From: DAOUKH01 sp964291475 | GTDB lineage: Bacteria > Chloroflexota > Dehalococcoidia > SHYB01 | Direction of reading: 5' to 3' | Length of the DNA: 64,000 nt | Assembly: GCA_964291475.2 (NCBI GenBank) | Contig: OZ220083.1 | Location: 634,171 to 698,170 of the forward strand | In this document: one piece after another, positions 32,525 through 40,858 of the stretch | How positions within the stretch are numbered: the stretch's first letter is position 1 | How the letters are laid out: the number at the start of each line of letters is the position of its first letter | The notes under the pieces: model-generated | The model's input: the letters and a program-made list of their open reading frames with translations, nothing else | Databases searched by the model: none | Told to the model about the DNA's origin: nothing | Made by a program: the position numbers and the translations under genes

Positions 32525-33301
32525 TTAGGTGATCCGCGTTCCGCGGACGTCCCCGCTCACCGCATGCCGCAGTATGCCGGGGCTCCTCCCATCAAGGATA
32601 AACGACTCCTCAACCCCATCAAGCGCCCGCAGGCAGGCTTCCGTCTTGGGGATCATACCGCCCGCGATCACGCCGTCATGGATCAGACCCCGGGCCTCTT
32701 CCGCGGTCAGGCCTGGGATCAGCGTCCCGTCCGCTCCGAGCACGCCCGGCACGTCGGTCAGAAAGATAAACTGGTCCGCGCCCAGCGCCGCACCCACGGC
32801 CGCGGCCATCGTATCAGCGTTGATGTTGAGCAGCGTCCCTGTTGGACCGTTTTCGCCGGCGAGGCACCCGATCGGCGCTACCACAGGGAGGAACCCCCCG
32901 CTCAGAAGGCAATCTAAGGGCTCCGGATCTATGCGCTCGATCTCGCCGACGAGTCCTAGCGCTTCGTCCTTGACCCTCGCGTAGGCGATCGGTCCGTCGG
33001 CGCCGGACAGTCCCACCGCCCGGCCTCCGGCTGCGTTGATGGCGTCGGTCAGCCGCTTGTTCGACAGCCCCGCCAGCACCGCGATCACGACGTCAATGCT
33101 CTCTTCGCTCGTGACCCGCAGCCCGTTGACGAAGCGGGTGGGAGTCCCCAACCGGTCGAGCCAGTTCGTGACCGCAGCGCCGCCGCCATGGACGACGATG
33201 GGCAGATGCCCTTCACTTTGTAGCCAGGCAAGATCGGCAATGGTCGTATCGCCCTCGCTCGTGGCGCCCCCGCCGATCTTGATGAGTATTCTTCTGCTCA
33301 C
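32525..33301 (-). CDS. argB: N-acetylglutamate kinase
   Basis: A 258-residue amino-acid kinase phosphorylating N-acetylglutamate (or the LysW-linked substrate) in arginine synthesis. Motifs are ILIKIGGGA, IVVHGGGAAVTNWLDRLG, FVNGLRVTSEESIDVV, LLNINADTMAAAVGAALGAD, FLTDVPGVLG and GGMIPKTEACLRAL. The start is GTG 33301; TGAAGG ends close to it, so the spacing is tight, but the protein already begins at the family's first strand. The substrate region resembles the LysZ/ArgB [LysW] branch in part, so LysW specificity is possible. It lies 23 bases after argJ. Confidence 0.88.
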   Translation of the reverse strand: MSRRILIKIGGGATSEGDTTIADLAWLQSEGHLPIVVHGGGAAVTNWLDRLGTPTRFVNGLRVTSEESIDVVIAVLAGLSNKRLTDAINAAGGRAVGLSGADGPIAYARVKDEALGLVGEIERIDPEPLDCLLSGGFLPVVAPIGCLAGENGPTGTLLNINADTMAAAVGAALGADQFIFLTDVPGVLGADGTLIPGLTAEEARGLIHDGVIAGGMIPKTEACLRALDGVEESFILDGRSPGILRHAVSGDVRGTRIT

Positions 33302-33324
33302 GCCTTCACGTGCCGGGAGCCGTC

Positions 33325-34542
33325 CTAGGTAGTGTACTCGCTGTTGAACCGCACGTATTCTTCCGTCAGATCGCAGCCCCAAGCCGTCGCCGCCGCCTCG
33401 CCTACGTTGAGGTCGGCCCGTACCGACACGACCTCTTCGCGCATCGTCACCTGGGCCGCCTCTTTGAAGAACGGCACGGGCGCGCCCTGGTCGAACACAC
33501 AGATTTCGTTCATATACAAGGCGATCTTGGACTCGTCGACGAGCGCGCCGCTCCGCCCCAGGGCCATCATCACGCGTCCCCAGTTGGGGTCTCCCCCGTG
33601 CACCGCCGCCTTCACAAGGGCCGAGCTCGCCACCGTCCGCGCCGCCCGCCGGGCGTCCTCATAGGAAGCGGCCCGCTCGACGGTCACTTCGATGAGCTTG
33701 GTCGCCCCTTCGCCGTCGCGGGCGATCATCTTCGCGAGTGGAACGCACACCGCTTCCAGCGCGGCCACGAACTCCGCCGCCCCGGGCGTCCCCGCTTGAA
33801 TCGGCTCGTTGCCCGCCGCGCCATTGGCCAGGAGCAACACGCTGTCGTTCGTGCTCGTGTCCGCGTCCACGGTCACCATGTTGAACGACCGGTTGACGGC
33901 GTCGCGGAGCGCTTCCTGCAGGAAGCCGGGCTCCACTGCGGCATCCGTGGTGATGAAGCTGAGGTGCGTCGCCATGTCGGGGTGGATCATTCCCACACCC
34001 TTGGCCGCGGCGCCGACGGCGCACCGCTTTCCTCCGGCCTCGAAAGAGACCGCCGCCTCCTTGGACTTGCTGTCCGTCGTCAGGATCGCGCGGGCGAAGC
34101 GATTCCCGCCGTCGCCGGAGGTCTCGACCTTGTCGACCGCGAGCCGCACCAGCGACATCGGAAGCTCGACGCCGATGATGCCGGTGCTTGCGATAAGGAC
34201 GTGCTCTTCGGGCATACCCAGTTTCTCAGCCGCCAACGCCGTGGTCGCCTTCGCGTCGATCAGCCCCTGCGGTCCCACGCACGCGTTGGCGCAGCCGCTA
34301 TTCGCCACCACCGCCTGGGCCCGCCCGCCCGCTACGCGCTCTCGCGTGAGCGTCACCGAGGGCGACACGATGGCGCTTTGGGTGAACATGCCCGCGACCG
34401 CGCAGGGGCGGTCGGAGACGAGGAGGCCGAAGTCGAGCTTGTCCTCGCCGTACGTCTTCAGCCCCGCGAACGTCGCCCCCGCGGAGAACCCCTCCGCCGA
34501 GGTGACGCCGCCGCCTTCAATCGGCGCGATCGTCGACGCCAT
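33325..34542 (-). CDS. argJ: Glutamate N-acetyltransferase / amino-acid N-acetyltransferase
   Basis: A 405-residue ornithine acetyltransferase that recycles the acetyl group between N-acetylornithine and glutamate. The autocleavage site with the nucleophilic Thr is in KGVGMIHPDMATHLSF, where MATM is usual and MATH is found. Also seen are GMFTQSAIVSPSV, VANSGCANACVGPQGL, FNMVTVDADTSTNDSVLLLA and HGGDPNWGRVMMALG. I choose ATG 34542 because GGAG lies six bases upstream; the frame begins seven codons earlier at TTG. The gene starts an argJ-argB-UPF0182 run; argC, argD and other arginine genes are not in this window. Confidence 0.92.
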   Translation of the reverse strand: MASTIAPIEGGGVTSAEGFSAGATFAGLKTYGEDKLDFGLLVSDRPCAVAGMFTQSAIVSPSVTLTRERVAGGRAQAVVANSGCANACVGPQGLIDAKATTALAAEKLGMPEEHVLIASTGIIGVELPMSLVRLAVDKVETSGDGGNRFARAILTTDSKSKEAAVSFEAGGKRCAVGAAAKGVGMIHPDMATHLSFITTDAAVEPGFLQEALRDAVNRSFNMVTVDADTSTNDSVLLLANGAAGNEPIQAGTPGAAEFVAALEAVCVPLAKMIARDGEGATKLIEVTVERAASYEDARRAARTVASSALVKAAVHGGDPNWGRVMMALGRSGALVDESKIALYMNEICVFDQGAPVPFFKEAAQVTMREEVVSVRADLNVGEAAATAWGCDLTEEYVRFNSEYTT

Positions 34543-34576
34543 GCGCGTCTCCATTCGCTTCAAAAATCGTCTCCAT

Positions 34577-34582
34577 ACTATA
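34577..34582 (-). promoter_or_regulatory. -10 element of argJB
   Basis: TATAGT on the minus strand, 35 bases upstream of the argJ start and preceded by GGTG. No convincing -35. Transcripts would have a leader of about 28 bases. Confidence 0.45.
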
Positions 34583-34677
34583 CACCGGCAGGTCTTTACT
34601 TCAGGTGAGACACACCCTCACGCTTCCCTGTTTTTGGGCACACAAAGGCCCCGTATTGGGGACAAGGCGCCTGGTCG

Positions 34678-35253
34678 CTAGGCGATCGCCGCGAGGAAGG
34701 TCTCGGACGAGATGACCTTGGAGTGCATGGGGAGCACCTTGGTCATGAGCACGCGCTGGACCTCCTCGTCGCGGTCGGCGCAGCAGTCCTCGATGACGTA
34801 TTGGTCGTAGTCGAGGTCGACGCCCCAGCGCACCGCGGAGAGCACCTGGCCGCTGGTGCTGATGCCGAACATGGCGAGCTGGCCGATGTCGCGAGAGTGC
34901 AGGATCAGGTCGAGGCCGGTGCCGGAAAAGATGCCGGCGCGCTGGCGGTCGATGACGATGTCGCCGGGCTGGGGGGCAACGTCGGGGTGGACGTTGGTGT
35001 CCTCGGTACCGCGTCGGAAGCGCCCGCCGGCGCGGAAGTTGGTCAGGCTCCAGTTCCGCGGGTGGACGACGGGGTGATCGTCCTCGAACCCGAAGGTGCC
35101 GTAGACGATGGTGACGCCGGCGTCGCGCGCCGCCTTCACTACGGGGACGGCATTGGCGAGCGCCGCCCGGCGCGGCTCGTCGCTGACGATGCCGACGAGG
35201 TAGTCCAGCACGAGCAGCGCGGTGTGTTTGGGATCGATGGTGATGTCGGCCAT
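34678..35253 (-). CDS. Isochorismatase-like protein lacking the catalytic Cys
   Basis: A 191-residue isochorismatase-fold protein. The Asp of the usual Asp-Lys-Cys triad is present (D17 in ALLVLDYLVG), and the cis-peptide region is recognisable as LAMFGISTSGQVLSAVRW. There, however, the catalytic Cys position is occupied by Gln (Q136). The Lys position (IDRQRAGIFSGTGLD) is Arg or Gln. The adjacent VIEDCCADRDEEVQ has two Cys at another place. It therefore should not be a normal cysteine hydrolase; a binding role or different chemistry is likely. ATG 35253 has AAGGAG upstream. It follows the maleate-isomerase-like gene by 58 bases, the pairing seen in nicotinate/maleamate pathways. Confidence 0.8.
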   Translation of the reverse strand: MADITIDPKHTALLVLDYLVGIVSDEPRRAALANAVPVVKAARDAGVTIVYGTFGFEDDHPVVHPRNWSLTNFRAGGRFRRGTEDTNVHPDVAPQPGDIVIDRQRAGIFSGTGLDLILHSRDIGQLAMFGISTSGQVLSAVRWGVDLDYDQYVIEDCCADRDEEVQRVLMTKVLPMHSKVISSETFLAAIA

Positions 35254-35311
35254 GTGGTGGCTCCTTCGGTTTGGAGTGGGCGCTCGAAAGGCTCCCGGGG
35301 CCGGTCGCGGA

Positions 35312-36037
35312 CTAGCCTCGGAGGAGCGACCCCGGGCCGGAGATCGGGGTGACGCCGAGCCGTTTGAGGCAGGCCCACAGCGTGATTTGGTTCGCTCCGA
35401 AGACCGGCTTTCCCAGATCGTCCTCCAGGACGTCGAGCACGGGGGATGATAACCAATTGGTGCCGCTGATGAACAGGGCTTCGGCGTCGGGGTGGTCGGC
35501 CTTGCGCGCGGCCTCGTAGGCCGACTGCGGCGGAAGCTCGCCGATGGCGTAGCCGGTCGGGGCGCCGACTGAGTAGTCGTTGACCACGGCAAGGTCGGGC
35601 GCGGCCTCAGCGAGGTAGTCGGTCTCGATCGGCGTGAGGTTTTCGGTATAGGGCGCGGCGATGGCGATGCTCTTGATCTCCAGGGCCTCGATGACTTCGA
35701 GGAGGGCGATCGACGTGGTGACGGCGGGACAGCCCGCCGCGGCCTCCATCATGGTCACCAGACCCCGGTCGTAGGCCGCGCCGTCGATCATCGAGCCCAA
35801 CGTGTGGGCGAAGGCGACGACGTCGGGGCGCACCGGCTTGATGCCCGCGGTGGCGCGTTCGAGGTCGTCGTTGGTCGACTTGAGGACCTCGCGGGTGAGC
35901 TCTTTCGGCTCGCCGGTGCGGTACATCCGGCTGGCGTGAATGGTGACTCCCTCGGGAGCCATCGCGTTGAACTCGATCTCGCAGATCGTGTTCGGCGGCG
36001 AGACGACGATGCCGATGCGTCCGCGCCAACCGCTCAT
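35312..36037 (-). CDS. Maleate cis-trans isomerase/Asp-Glu racemase-like protein without the two Cys
   Basis: A 241-residue protein of the maleate isomerase/arylmalonate decarboxylase branch of the Asp/Glu racemase superfamily. The N-terminal GIVVSPPNTICEIEF, the VVAFAHTLGSM loop and the ALFISGTNWLSS loop align by eye with the family. The two catalytic Cys are replaced: His78 in AFAHT and Gly192 in ISGTN. Y130 (APYTENL) is retained. Other Cys (C19, C103, C223) are elsewhere. Activity by the usual two-Cys or single-Cys route seems impossible. It overlaps the thioesterase gene by four bases, so the ECH-PaaI-isomerase-isochorismatase set is an operon. Confidence 0.78.
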   Translation of the reverse strand: MSGWRGRIGIVVSPPNTICEIEFNAMAPEGVTIHASRMYRTGEPKELTREVLKSTNDDLERATAGIKPVRPDVVAFAHTLGSMIDGAAYDRGLVTMMEAAAGCPAVTTSIALLEVIEALEIKSIAIAAPYTENLTPIETDYLAEAAPDLAVVNDYSVGAPTGYAIGELPPQSAYEAARKADHPDAEALFISGTNWLSSPVLDVLEDDLGKPVFGANQITLWACLKRLGVTPISGPGSLLRG

Positions 36038-36468
36038 TTCGGCGCGCTTGCTCCGGGGTCTTTCTGGATCAGGAAGGTGTGCAGGCCCTTTGCGACGAGC
36101 CGCCCCGACTCCTCATCCGTTACTTCCATGTCGCCCAGGGCGATCCGCCCGCCTCGGCGGATGATACGCCCCTCGCCGATCAGGGTGTGGCCGGGCAGGC
36201 CGGGGCTGAGGTAGTTCACCTTGAGCTCGATGGAGGAGAAGACTTCATCGTCCTTGAGGACGGTGAACAGGGCCTGGGCCGAGCAGGCGTCGGCGATCGT
36301 GGCCACGATCCCGCCGTGCGCCGTCATGGCGCTCTGCAGGTGATACTCCTTCACCGGCATGCGCAGGCGGGCGTAGCCTTCTTCGACGTGATCGAACTCG
36401 ATACCGAGGTGCTGGGAGTATCCCTGCTTGTCGAAGCGGGCGTGCTGTTCCGTGGGATTCATCGGCAT
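36034..36468 (-). CDS. PaaI-like hotdog thioesterase
   Basis: A 144-residue hotdog-fold thioesterase of the PaaI/4HBT type. The catalytic region SAMTAHGGIVATIADACSA shows the HGG motif with the Asp in the following helix; VNYLSPGLPGHTLIGEGRII and RIALGDMEVTDEESGRLVA complete the fold. It would hydrolyse an aromatic or short-chain acyl-CoA. Two ATGs (36468 and 36462) are possible; GGAG at about ten bases favours the first. It lies 13 bases after the enoyl-CoA hydratase gene and overlaps the isomerase-like gene. Confidence 0.87.
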   Translation of the reverse strand: MPMNPTEQHARFDKQGYSQHLGIEFDHVEEGYARLRMPVKEYHLQSAMTAHGGIVATIADACSAQALFTVLKDDEVFSSIELKVNYLSPGLPGHTLIGEGRIIRRGGRIALGDMEVTDEESGRLVAKGLHTFLIQKDPGASAPK

Positions 36469-36481
36469 GGGAATCGGGCTC

Positions 36482-37273
36482 CTAGTGTTTGATGTCGACG
36501 TCGCGGGTCTGGTTCTTCCAGTCGGCCTCGGTCTCTTCCCAATCGGGGAGGGAGTGACCCGCGATGGCCGTGTCGCGCCCCGTGACCAGCGAGAGGTAGG
36601 CGCCCGACTGGGCGAGCCAGACGCGGTTCATCATTTCCCGCTGCATCGCCATGATGTCGGGCGGCGTCTCGGCCATCTTGGCGGCGACGGACCAGGCCTC
36701 GTCGAGGAGGCGGTCGTTGGGGACGACCCGGCTGACGATGCCCATGCGCAGCGCATCCTGCGCGTCGACGTTGCGGCGCCCGAGGATGATGTCTTTGGTG
36801 ATGGCCGGCGAGGTGTAGAGGTTTAGCAGCGCCCCAACGCCAGGAAGGCTGGGGTAGCCGAACTTGATCTGCGGGTTATAGAACCGTGCATCCTCGCCGG
36901 CGATCAGGATGTCGCAGCAGAGCGCGAAGCCGAAGCCGCCCGCGGCGCACCAGCCGTTGACGGCGGCGACGAGCGGCTGCCGAAGCTGAAGCAGCGCCTC
37001 GCAGATGTCGGAGTACTTGCGCCCGCCCGCGTGCCGGCTGAGCCGGAGCTCCGGCGGCTGCGGGGCCTCGCCCATGTCGTGGCCGGTGCAGAAGCCGCGG
37101 CCGCTGGCGGCCAGGATCACGGAGTGGACATCCTCGTCGGCGTCGATGTCGGCCAAGGCCTCCAACATCTCGTGGTAGGTGTGCCGGCGAAAGGCGTTGA
37201 GCCGCTCGGGCCGGTTGAAGGTGATCGTGGCGACGTGGTCGCGCTTCTCCACGATCAAATCGACGTAGTGCAT
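36482..37273 (-). CDS. Enoyl-CoA hydratase/isomerase
   Basis: A 263-residue crotonase-family enzyme. Oxyanion-hole segments are VILAASGRGFCTGHDMGEA and NGWCAAGGFGFALCCDILIA, followed by ARFYNPQIKFGYPSLPGVG, in which neither usual catalytic Glu is evident. It probably isomerises or hydrates an acyl-CoA in the same pathway as the downstream thioesterase. ATG 37273 follows GAGGA. First gene of the four-gene minus-strand operon that ends with the isochorismatase-like gene. The 103-base gap upstream holds a TAGAAGGCCCTTCTA palindrome (37337-37351). Confidence 0.87.
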   Translation of the reverse strand: MHYVDLIVEKRDHVATITFNRPERLNAFRRHTYHEMLEALADIDADEDVHSVILAASGRGFCTGHDMGEAPQPPELRLSRHAGGRKYSDICEALLQLRQPLVAAVNGWCAAGGFGFALCCDILIAGEDARFYNPQIKFGYPSLPGVGALLNLYTSPAITKDIILGRRNVDAQDALRMGIVSRVVPNDRLLDEAWSVAAKMAETPPDIMAMQREMMNRVWLAQSGAYLSLVTGRDTAIAGHSLPDWEETEADWKNQTRDVDIKH

Positions 37274-37336
37274 AGGGTCCTCACCATGCCTTCACGCTCA
37301 TGCCTTGGAGCGCCCTCGCCGCTCCGTATGCCATCA

Positions 37337-37351
37337 TAGAAGGCCCTTCTA
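37337..37351. other. TAGAAGGCCCTTCTA palindrome
   Basis: A 15-base perfect inverted repeat with one central base between the ICL-like gene and the enoyl-CoA hydratase gene, both minus. It may be an operator for the operon starting at 37273 or a weak terminator for the preceding gene; no T-run follows. Confidence 0.4.
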
Positions 37352-37376
37352 GCATACCCCATTCCCGTTTAGCGCC

Positions 37377-38258
37377 TTACGAGGGCGGCTCGCTCAGGGC
37401 GAACTGGTCCTGATAATTCTGGTACTTGTCGTATTCGATAATCTCGTAGAGATGCTGCCGGGTCAGCATCTGCTCGAGATGCGCCTTCTGCGTTCCCGAG
37501 CCGCGCAGGGCCTTGAAGAACTCGAGGACGGCGTGGTTGGCGATGCGCAGGGCGGAGACGGGAAAGATAACGATCTTGAATCCCCAGGCCTCGAACTGGT
37601 CGGCGCTGATGTAGGGCGTCTTCCCGAAGTCCGTCATGTTGGCCAGCAGTGGGATATCGATGGCCTCGGCCACGGTGCGAAACTCCTCCTCCGATTGCAG
37701 CGCCTCGGGGAAGATGATGTCGGCGCCGGCGTCGGTGTAGCGCTTCATGCGCTCGATGGCGGGGCCGAGCCCCTCGACGGCCTTGGCGTCGCAGCGGGCG
37801 ATGATTCGGAAGTTGGGGTCGGACCGCGCCTCTAGGGCCGCGCGCACCTTGCCAATCATCTCGTCGATGGGAACAAGGGTCTTGCCGTCTAGGTGGCCGC
37901 AGCGCTTGGGAAACTCTTGGTCTTCAATGTGGACGGCCGCCGCTCCCGAGCGTTCGAGCTCGTGCACGTAGCGCATCGCGTTCAGGGCGCTGCCGTGGCC
38001 GGTGTCGCCGTCCACGATGAGCGGAATCCCCGGCGCGGCGTCATTGATATAGCGGACCGCCTTCGCCATCTCCGTGAGCGTGACCATGCCCACGTCGGGG
38101 AGGCCGGTGAGGGCGGTTGAGATTCCGCTGCCGCTGACATAGCAGGCCTCGAACCCGGCCTGGACGGCCAGCTTTGCGGTGATCGCGTCGTGCGTTCCCG
38201 GCGCGGTAATGATGCCGTCCCGTTCCAGGAGCTCGGTAAGTCGTGCGGGGCCGTTCAT
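37377..38258 (-). CDS. Isocitrate lyase/PEP mutase family, PrpB-like
   Basis: A 293-residue TIM-barrel C-C lyase close to 2-methylisocitrate lyase and dimethylmalate lyase. The catalytic loop K118-R119-C120-G121-H122 (KRCGH) and the metal-binding VDGDTGHGS are intact; LPDVGMVTLTEMA and FPEALQSEEEF follow the family. Methylisocitrate lyase would release pyruvate and succinate from propionate metabolism, but no prpC or prpD is present here, so other 2-hydroxy- or 2,3-substituted acids are possible. ATG 38258 has AAGGA upstream. Single gene, divergent from an alpha/beta hydrolase. Confidence 0.87.
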   Translation of the reverse strand: MNGPARLTELLERDGIITAPGTHDAITAKLAVQAGFEACYVSGSGISTALTGLPDVGMVTLTEMAKAVRYINDAAPGIPLIVDGDTGHGSALNAMRYVHELERSGAAAVHIEDQEFPKRCGHLDGKTLVPIDEMIGKVRAALEARSDPNFRIIARCDAKAVEGLGPAIERMKRYTDAGADIIFPEALQSEEEFRTVAEAIDIPLLANMTDFGKTPYISADQFEAWGFKIVIFPVSALRIANHAVLEFFKALRGSGTQKAHLEQMLTRQHLYEIIEYDKYQNYQDQFALSEPPS

Positions 38259-38308
38259 CGGTCTTTTCCTTTCGCGCCCCTGAAGGACGCTCCTGCCACA
38301 TGGCCTCG

Positions 38309-38314
38309 ATTATA
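38309..38314 (-). promoter_or_regulatory. -10 element of the PrpB-like gene
   Basis: Perfect TATAAT on the minus strand, 51 bases before the ATG. No clear -35 at 16-18 bases. Confidence 0.45.
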
Positions 38315-38377
38315 GAGTGCCGGGCTGCAAAGCGCGGCAGTCCGGCTTATGATGCGGGCGATAGATCGGGGGGATCT

Positions 38378-39316
38378 ATGGGGCGCATTGCCAGCTTCCT
38401 GGCCCGCCGTCCGCGGCTCGGGCCGCGTGCTTGGATCGGCATCGGCGTTGCGATCGTCGTCCTGGTCGTGGGCTACCTGCTCATCGCCTTCCTCATCGCA
38501 AGGGGCACGACGGCGGCGGAGCGCGAGCCGCACGAGGGCGATCCCGGCGATTTCGGCCTGACATTCGAGGAGGTGCGGTTCACCCCCCGTGGCGACGACC
38601 TCGTGCTGGAGGGGTGGTACGTGCAACCGCCTCCCGGGGGGCCGGTGGTACTTTTCGTCCACGGACAAGGGTCGCAGCGGACGGGGGACGACATCCTGCC
38701 CATCACCGCCGACTTCGCCGAGCGCGGCTACGGCGCGCTGATGTTCGACCTACGCGCGCACGGTACCTCGGGAGGCGACCGCGCCTCCGGCGGCTTCTTC
38801 GAGCAGCGCGACGTGCTCGGCGCCCTAGACTTTCTTGGGGAGCGGAATATTCCGCCGGAGCGGGTCGGCGTGCTCGGCTTTTCGATGGGCGCCGCCGCGT
38901 CGGTCTTAGCCGCCGAGCAGGAGCCCGCGATCCAAGCCCTGGCCCTCGACAGTCCCTACGCCAAGGTCCACGACCTTGTCGCCAACGAGGCGGCCCTCAA
39001 GACCCCGTTCCCCCGCTGGATCATTCCCGTATTCATCCCACCCGCGCGAGTGATGGCCAAGTGGTTCTACGGGATCGACCTGGGCCAAATGATTCCCGAG
39101 GAGTCCGTCGCGGCCCTCGACTATCCGGTCCTCGTCATTCATGGCAAGAACGACGATCGCGTGCCGGTGGAACACGGCATCCGCGTCCACGGCGCCGCGG
39201 CGGCCGGCAGCGAACTCTGGCTTGTCGATAGCCCGGGGCACTCCGATGCTTACCTGGAGGCGCCGGAAGAGTACGTGCGCAGGATTGCGGCCTACTTCGA
39301 AGACAGGCTCCGCTGA
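38378..39316 (+). CDS. Alpha/beta hydrolase with N-terminal membrane anchor
   Basis: A 312-residue serine hydrolase. Residues about 20-40 form one hydrophobic helix (IGIGVAIVVLVVGYLLIAFL), an uncleaved signal-anchor placing the domain outside the membrane. The catalytic triad is Ser in GVLGFSMGAAAS, Asp in VIHGKNDDRVP and His in VDSPGHSDAYL; the oxyanion segment is LFVHGQGSQRTG. It resembles the YqkD/BEM46-like family. ATG 38378 follows GGGGGG; the longer open frame is rejected. It converges on the acyl-CoA synthetase gene with a 31-base gap. Confidence 0.85.
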   Translation: MGRIASFLARRPRLGPRAWIGIGVAIVVLVVGYLLIAFLIARGTTAAEREPHEGDPGDFGLTFEEVRFTPRGDDLVLEGWYVQPPPGGPVVLFVHGQGSQRTGDDILPITADFAERGYGALMFDLRAHGTSGGDRASGGFFEQRDVLGALDFLGERNIPPERVGVLGFSMGAAASVLAAEQEPAIQALALDSPYAKVHDLVANEAALKTPFPRWIIPVFIPPARVMAKWFYGIDLGQMIPEESVAALDYPVLVIHGKNDDRVPVEHGIRVHGAAAAGSELWLVDSPGHSDAYLEAPEEYVRRIAAYFEDRLR

Positions 39317-39347
39317 CGGGGCCTAGCTCCTTTCGCCATTACGCAAG

Positions 39348-40760
39348 CTAGCGGTTGCCGGCGTAGAAGGCGGCGAGACGCGATAGGCTCCGTGCGGCTC
39401 GGCGGATACTTGGATAGACGGGCAGCCCGGCGTCGGCGACGCATGCTCGGATTCGTAATGTGAGGTCGACGTCGCCCCCGCTGCTGCTGACCGCGTCGTT
39501 GACGACGAAGGCGGCGGGCTTCCCCGAGCGCTTCGCCGTCTCGACCAAGTGCTCGATCGGCGCCATGATTTGACCCTCGGTCCTTTGTCCATCGAAGAGC
39601 CAAGGCCCTGGGAGATTGGCGAGGAGAAGGTCGTATTCCGGGCGCGCGGCGAACATCTTGAAGATCGCCGCCTCGTCGAGGTCGGAGCCGCCCAAGATGG
39701 AGATGTCGGCGGGGTTGGTGATCCAGTCGGCGACCTCCGGGAACCTGGCGCGGTACTCCTCCCTCACCGACTCGGGAACGGGCTCGACGATCAATCCGGC
39801 GTCCTCGCAGGCATCGGCGCTCTCGACCATGCGGCCGCCGCCACCGCCGACGACGCCGACGCGCCGCCCCGCCGCCGGCGGCGAGTTGGCGAAGGCGATC
39901 AGCATGTCGCCGAGGTCGTCAAGGCTGTCGACGAGGACGGCGCCGGTCTGCCGGGCAAGCGCGCGCCAAATCTCCTCCGATCCGGCCAGGGAGGCGGTGT
40001 GCGACGCCGCGGCGCGTTGGCCGGCCGCTGTCCGGCCACCCTTCCAAATCACCACCGGCTTGCGGCGGACGGCCTCGGCCAGCGCCCGCGCGAACCGGCG
40101 CCCGTCCCTGGCCCCCTCGATGTAGGCCCCGATCACCGCCGTCTCCTCGTCCTGCCCGAAGTACTCGACGAGGTCGACCTCGTTGATGTCGGTGGCGTTG
40201 CCGTAGCTCATCACCTTGCTGAAGCGCAGCCCTCGCTGCGAGGTGACGTGGATGAGCTCCAACATGTTGCCGCCGCTTTGGGCGAGGACGGCGGCGTTGC
40301 CGGGCTCGGTGGGTGAAGGCCAAAAGGCCATGCCCCGCCTGGGGTGGTAGATACCCATGCAATTGGGCCCGAGGACACGGACGCCGGCGGCCCGCGCCCG
40401 CGCCACGAGCGCTCGCTCCAGCTCCGCCTTCTCGTCGTCGCCCGTCTCGCTGAAGCGGGCCGTGAAGAAGTGGACGGCCCGCGTCCCCTTCCTACCGGCT
40501 TGGTCGATGAGGTCGAGCGCCGCGTCGGCGGGCACGGTGGAGATCACGTAGTCGACGTGGCCCGGAATGTCGTCGAGGCTCTTGTAGCCCCGGTAGCCAA
40601 GTACGTCCTCGCCCCGGGGGTTGACCGGGTACAAATCGCCGGCGAACCCATGATGGACTTGGTTCCTGAAGAACTGATTCCCCGACTTCGAGGGGTCGGA
40701 GGACGCCCCTGCCACCGCGATCGAGCGGGGATGGAAGATGGGATCGAGGGGATGCGTCAT
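39348..40760 (-). CDS. Acyl-CoA synthetase (NDP-forming) alpha part only
   Basis: A 470-residue protein equal to the alpha part of ADP-forming acyl-CoA synthetases: CoA-binding domain (1-130, HPRSIAVAGASSDPSKSGNQ), succinyl-CoA-ligase-like domain (VLAQSGGNM, KVMSYGNATDINEVDLVEYF) and a flavodoxin-like third domain from about 300. The phospho-accepting His is in AAASHTASLAG. The ATP-grasp beta part is absent from the protein and from the neighbourhood, so it needs a partner encoded elsewhere. A paralogue of the same design lies at 54385-55794. Confidence 0.85.
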   Translation of the reverse strand: MTHPLDPIFHPRSIAVAGASSDPSKSGNQFFRNQVHHGFAGDLYPVNPRGEDVLGYRGYKSLDDIPGHVDYVISTVPADAALDLIDQAGRKGTRAVHFFTARFSETGDDEKAELERALVARARAAGVRVLGPNCMGIYHPRRGMAFWPSPTEPGNAAVLAQSGGNMLELIHVTSQRGLRFSKVMSYGNATDINEVDLVEYFGQDEETAVIGAYIEGARDGRRFARALAEAVRRKPVVIWKGGRTAAGQRAAASHTASLAGSEEIWRALARQTGAVLVDSLDDLGDMLIAFANSPPAAGRRVGVVGGGGGRMVESADACEDAGLIVEPVPESVREEYRARFPEVADWITNPADISILGGSDLDEAAIFKMFAARPEYDLLLANLPGPWLFDGQRTEGQIMAPIEHLVETAKRSGKPAAFVVNDAVSSSGGDVDLTLRIRACVADAGLPVYPSIRRAARSLSRLAAFYAGNR

Positions 40761-40798
40761 GCGCGGCGAGTCTCTACGCGGGCGAATTGCCGCCGGTG

Positions 40799-40804
40799 AG
40801 TATA
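40799..40804 (-). promoter_or_regulatory. TATACT -10 in a shared 12-base motif
   Basis: TATACT on the minus strand inside CCATGTATACTC, 39 bases upstream of the acyl-CoA synthetase gene. The same 12 bases occur at 41731-41742 before the next minus-strand gene. Confidence 0.45.
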
Positions 40805-40858
40805 CATGGGCGCGCCCTTTGGGCTCGCCTAGCCAAGGCTACCGGCTCAATGCCGACG

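Noticed and set aside
37305..37332. Plus-strand TTGGAG-16-TATGCC promoter with flanks like those at 7014 and 9227
   Set aside because: It would read into the antisense strand of the ICL-like gene, and the -10 match is poor.
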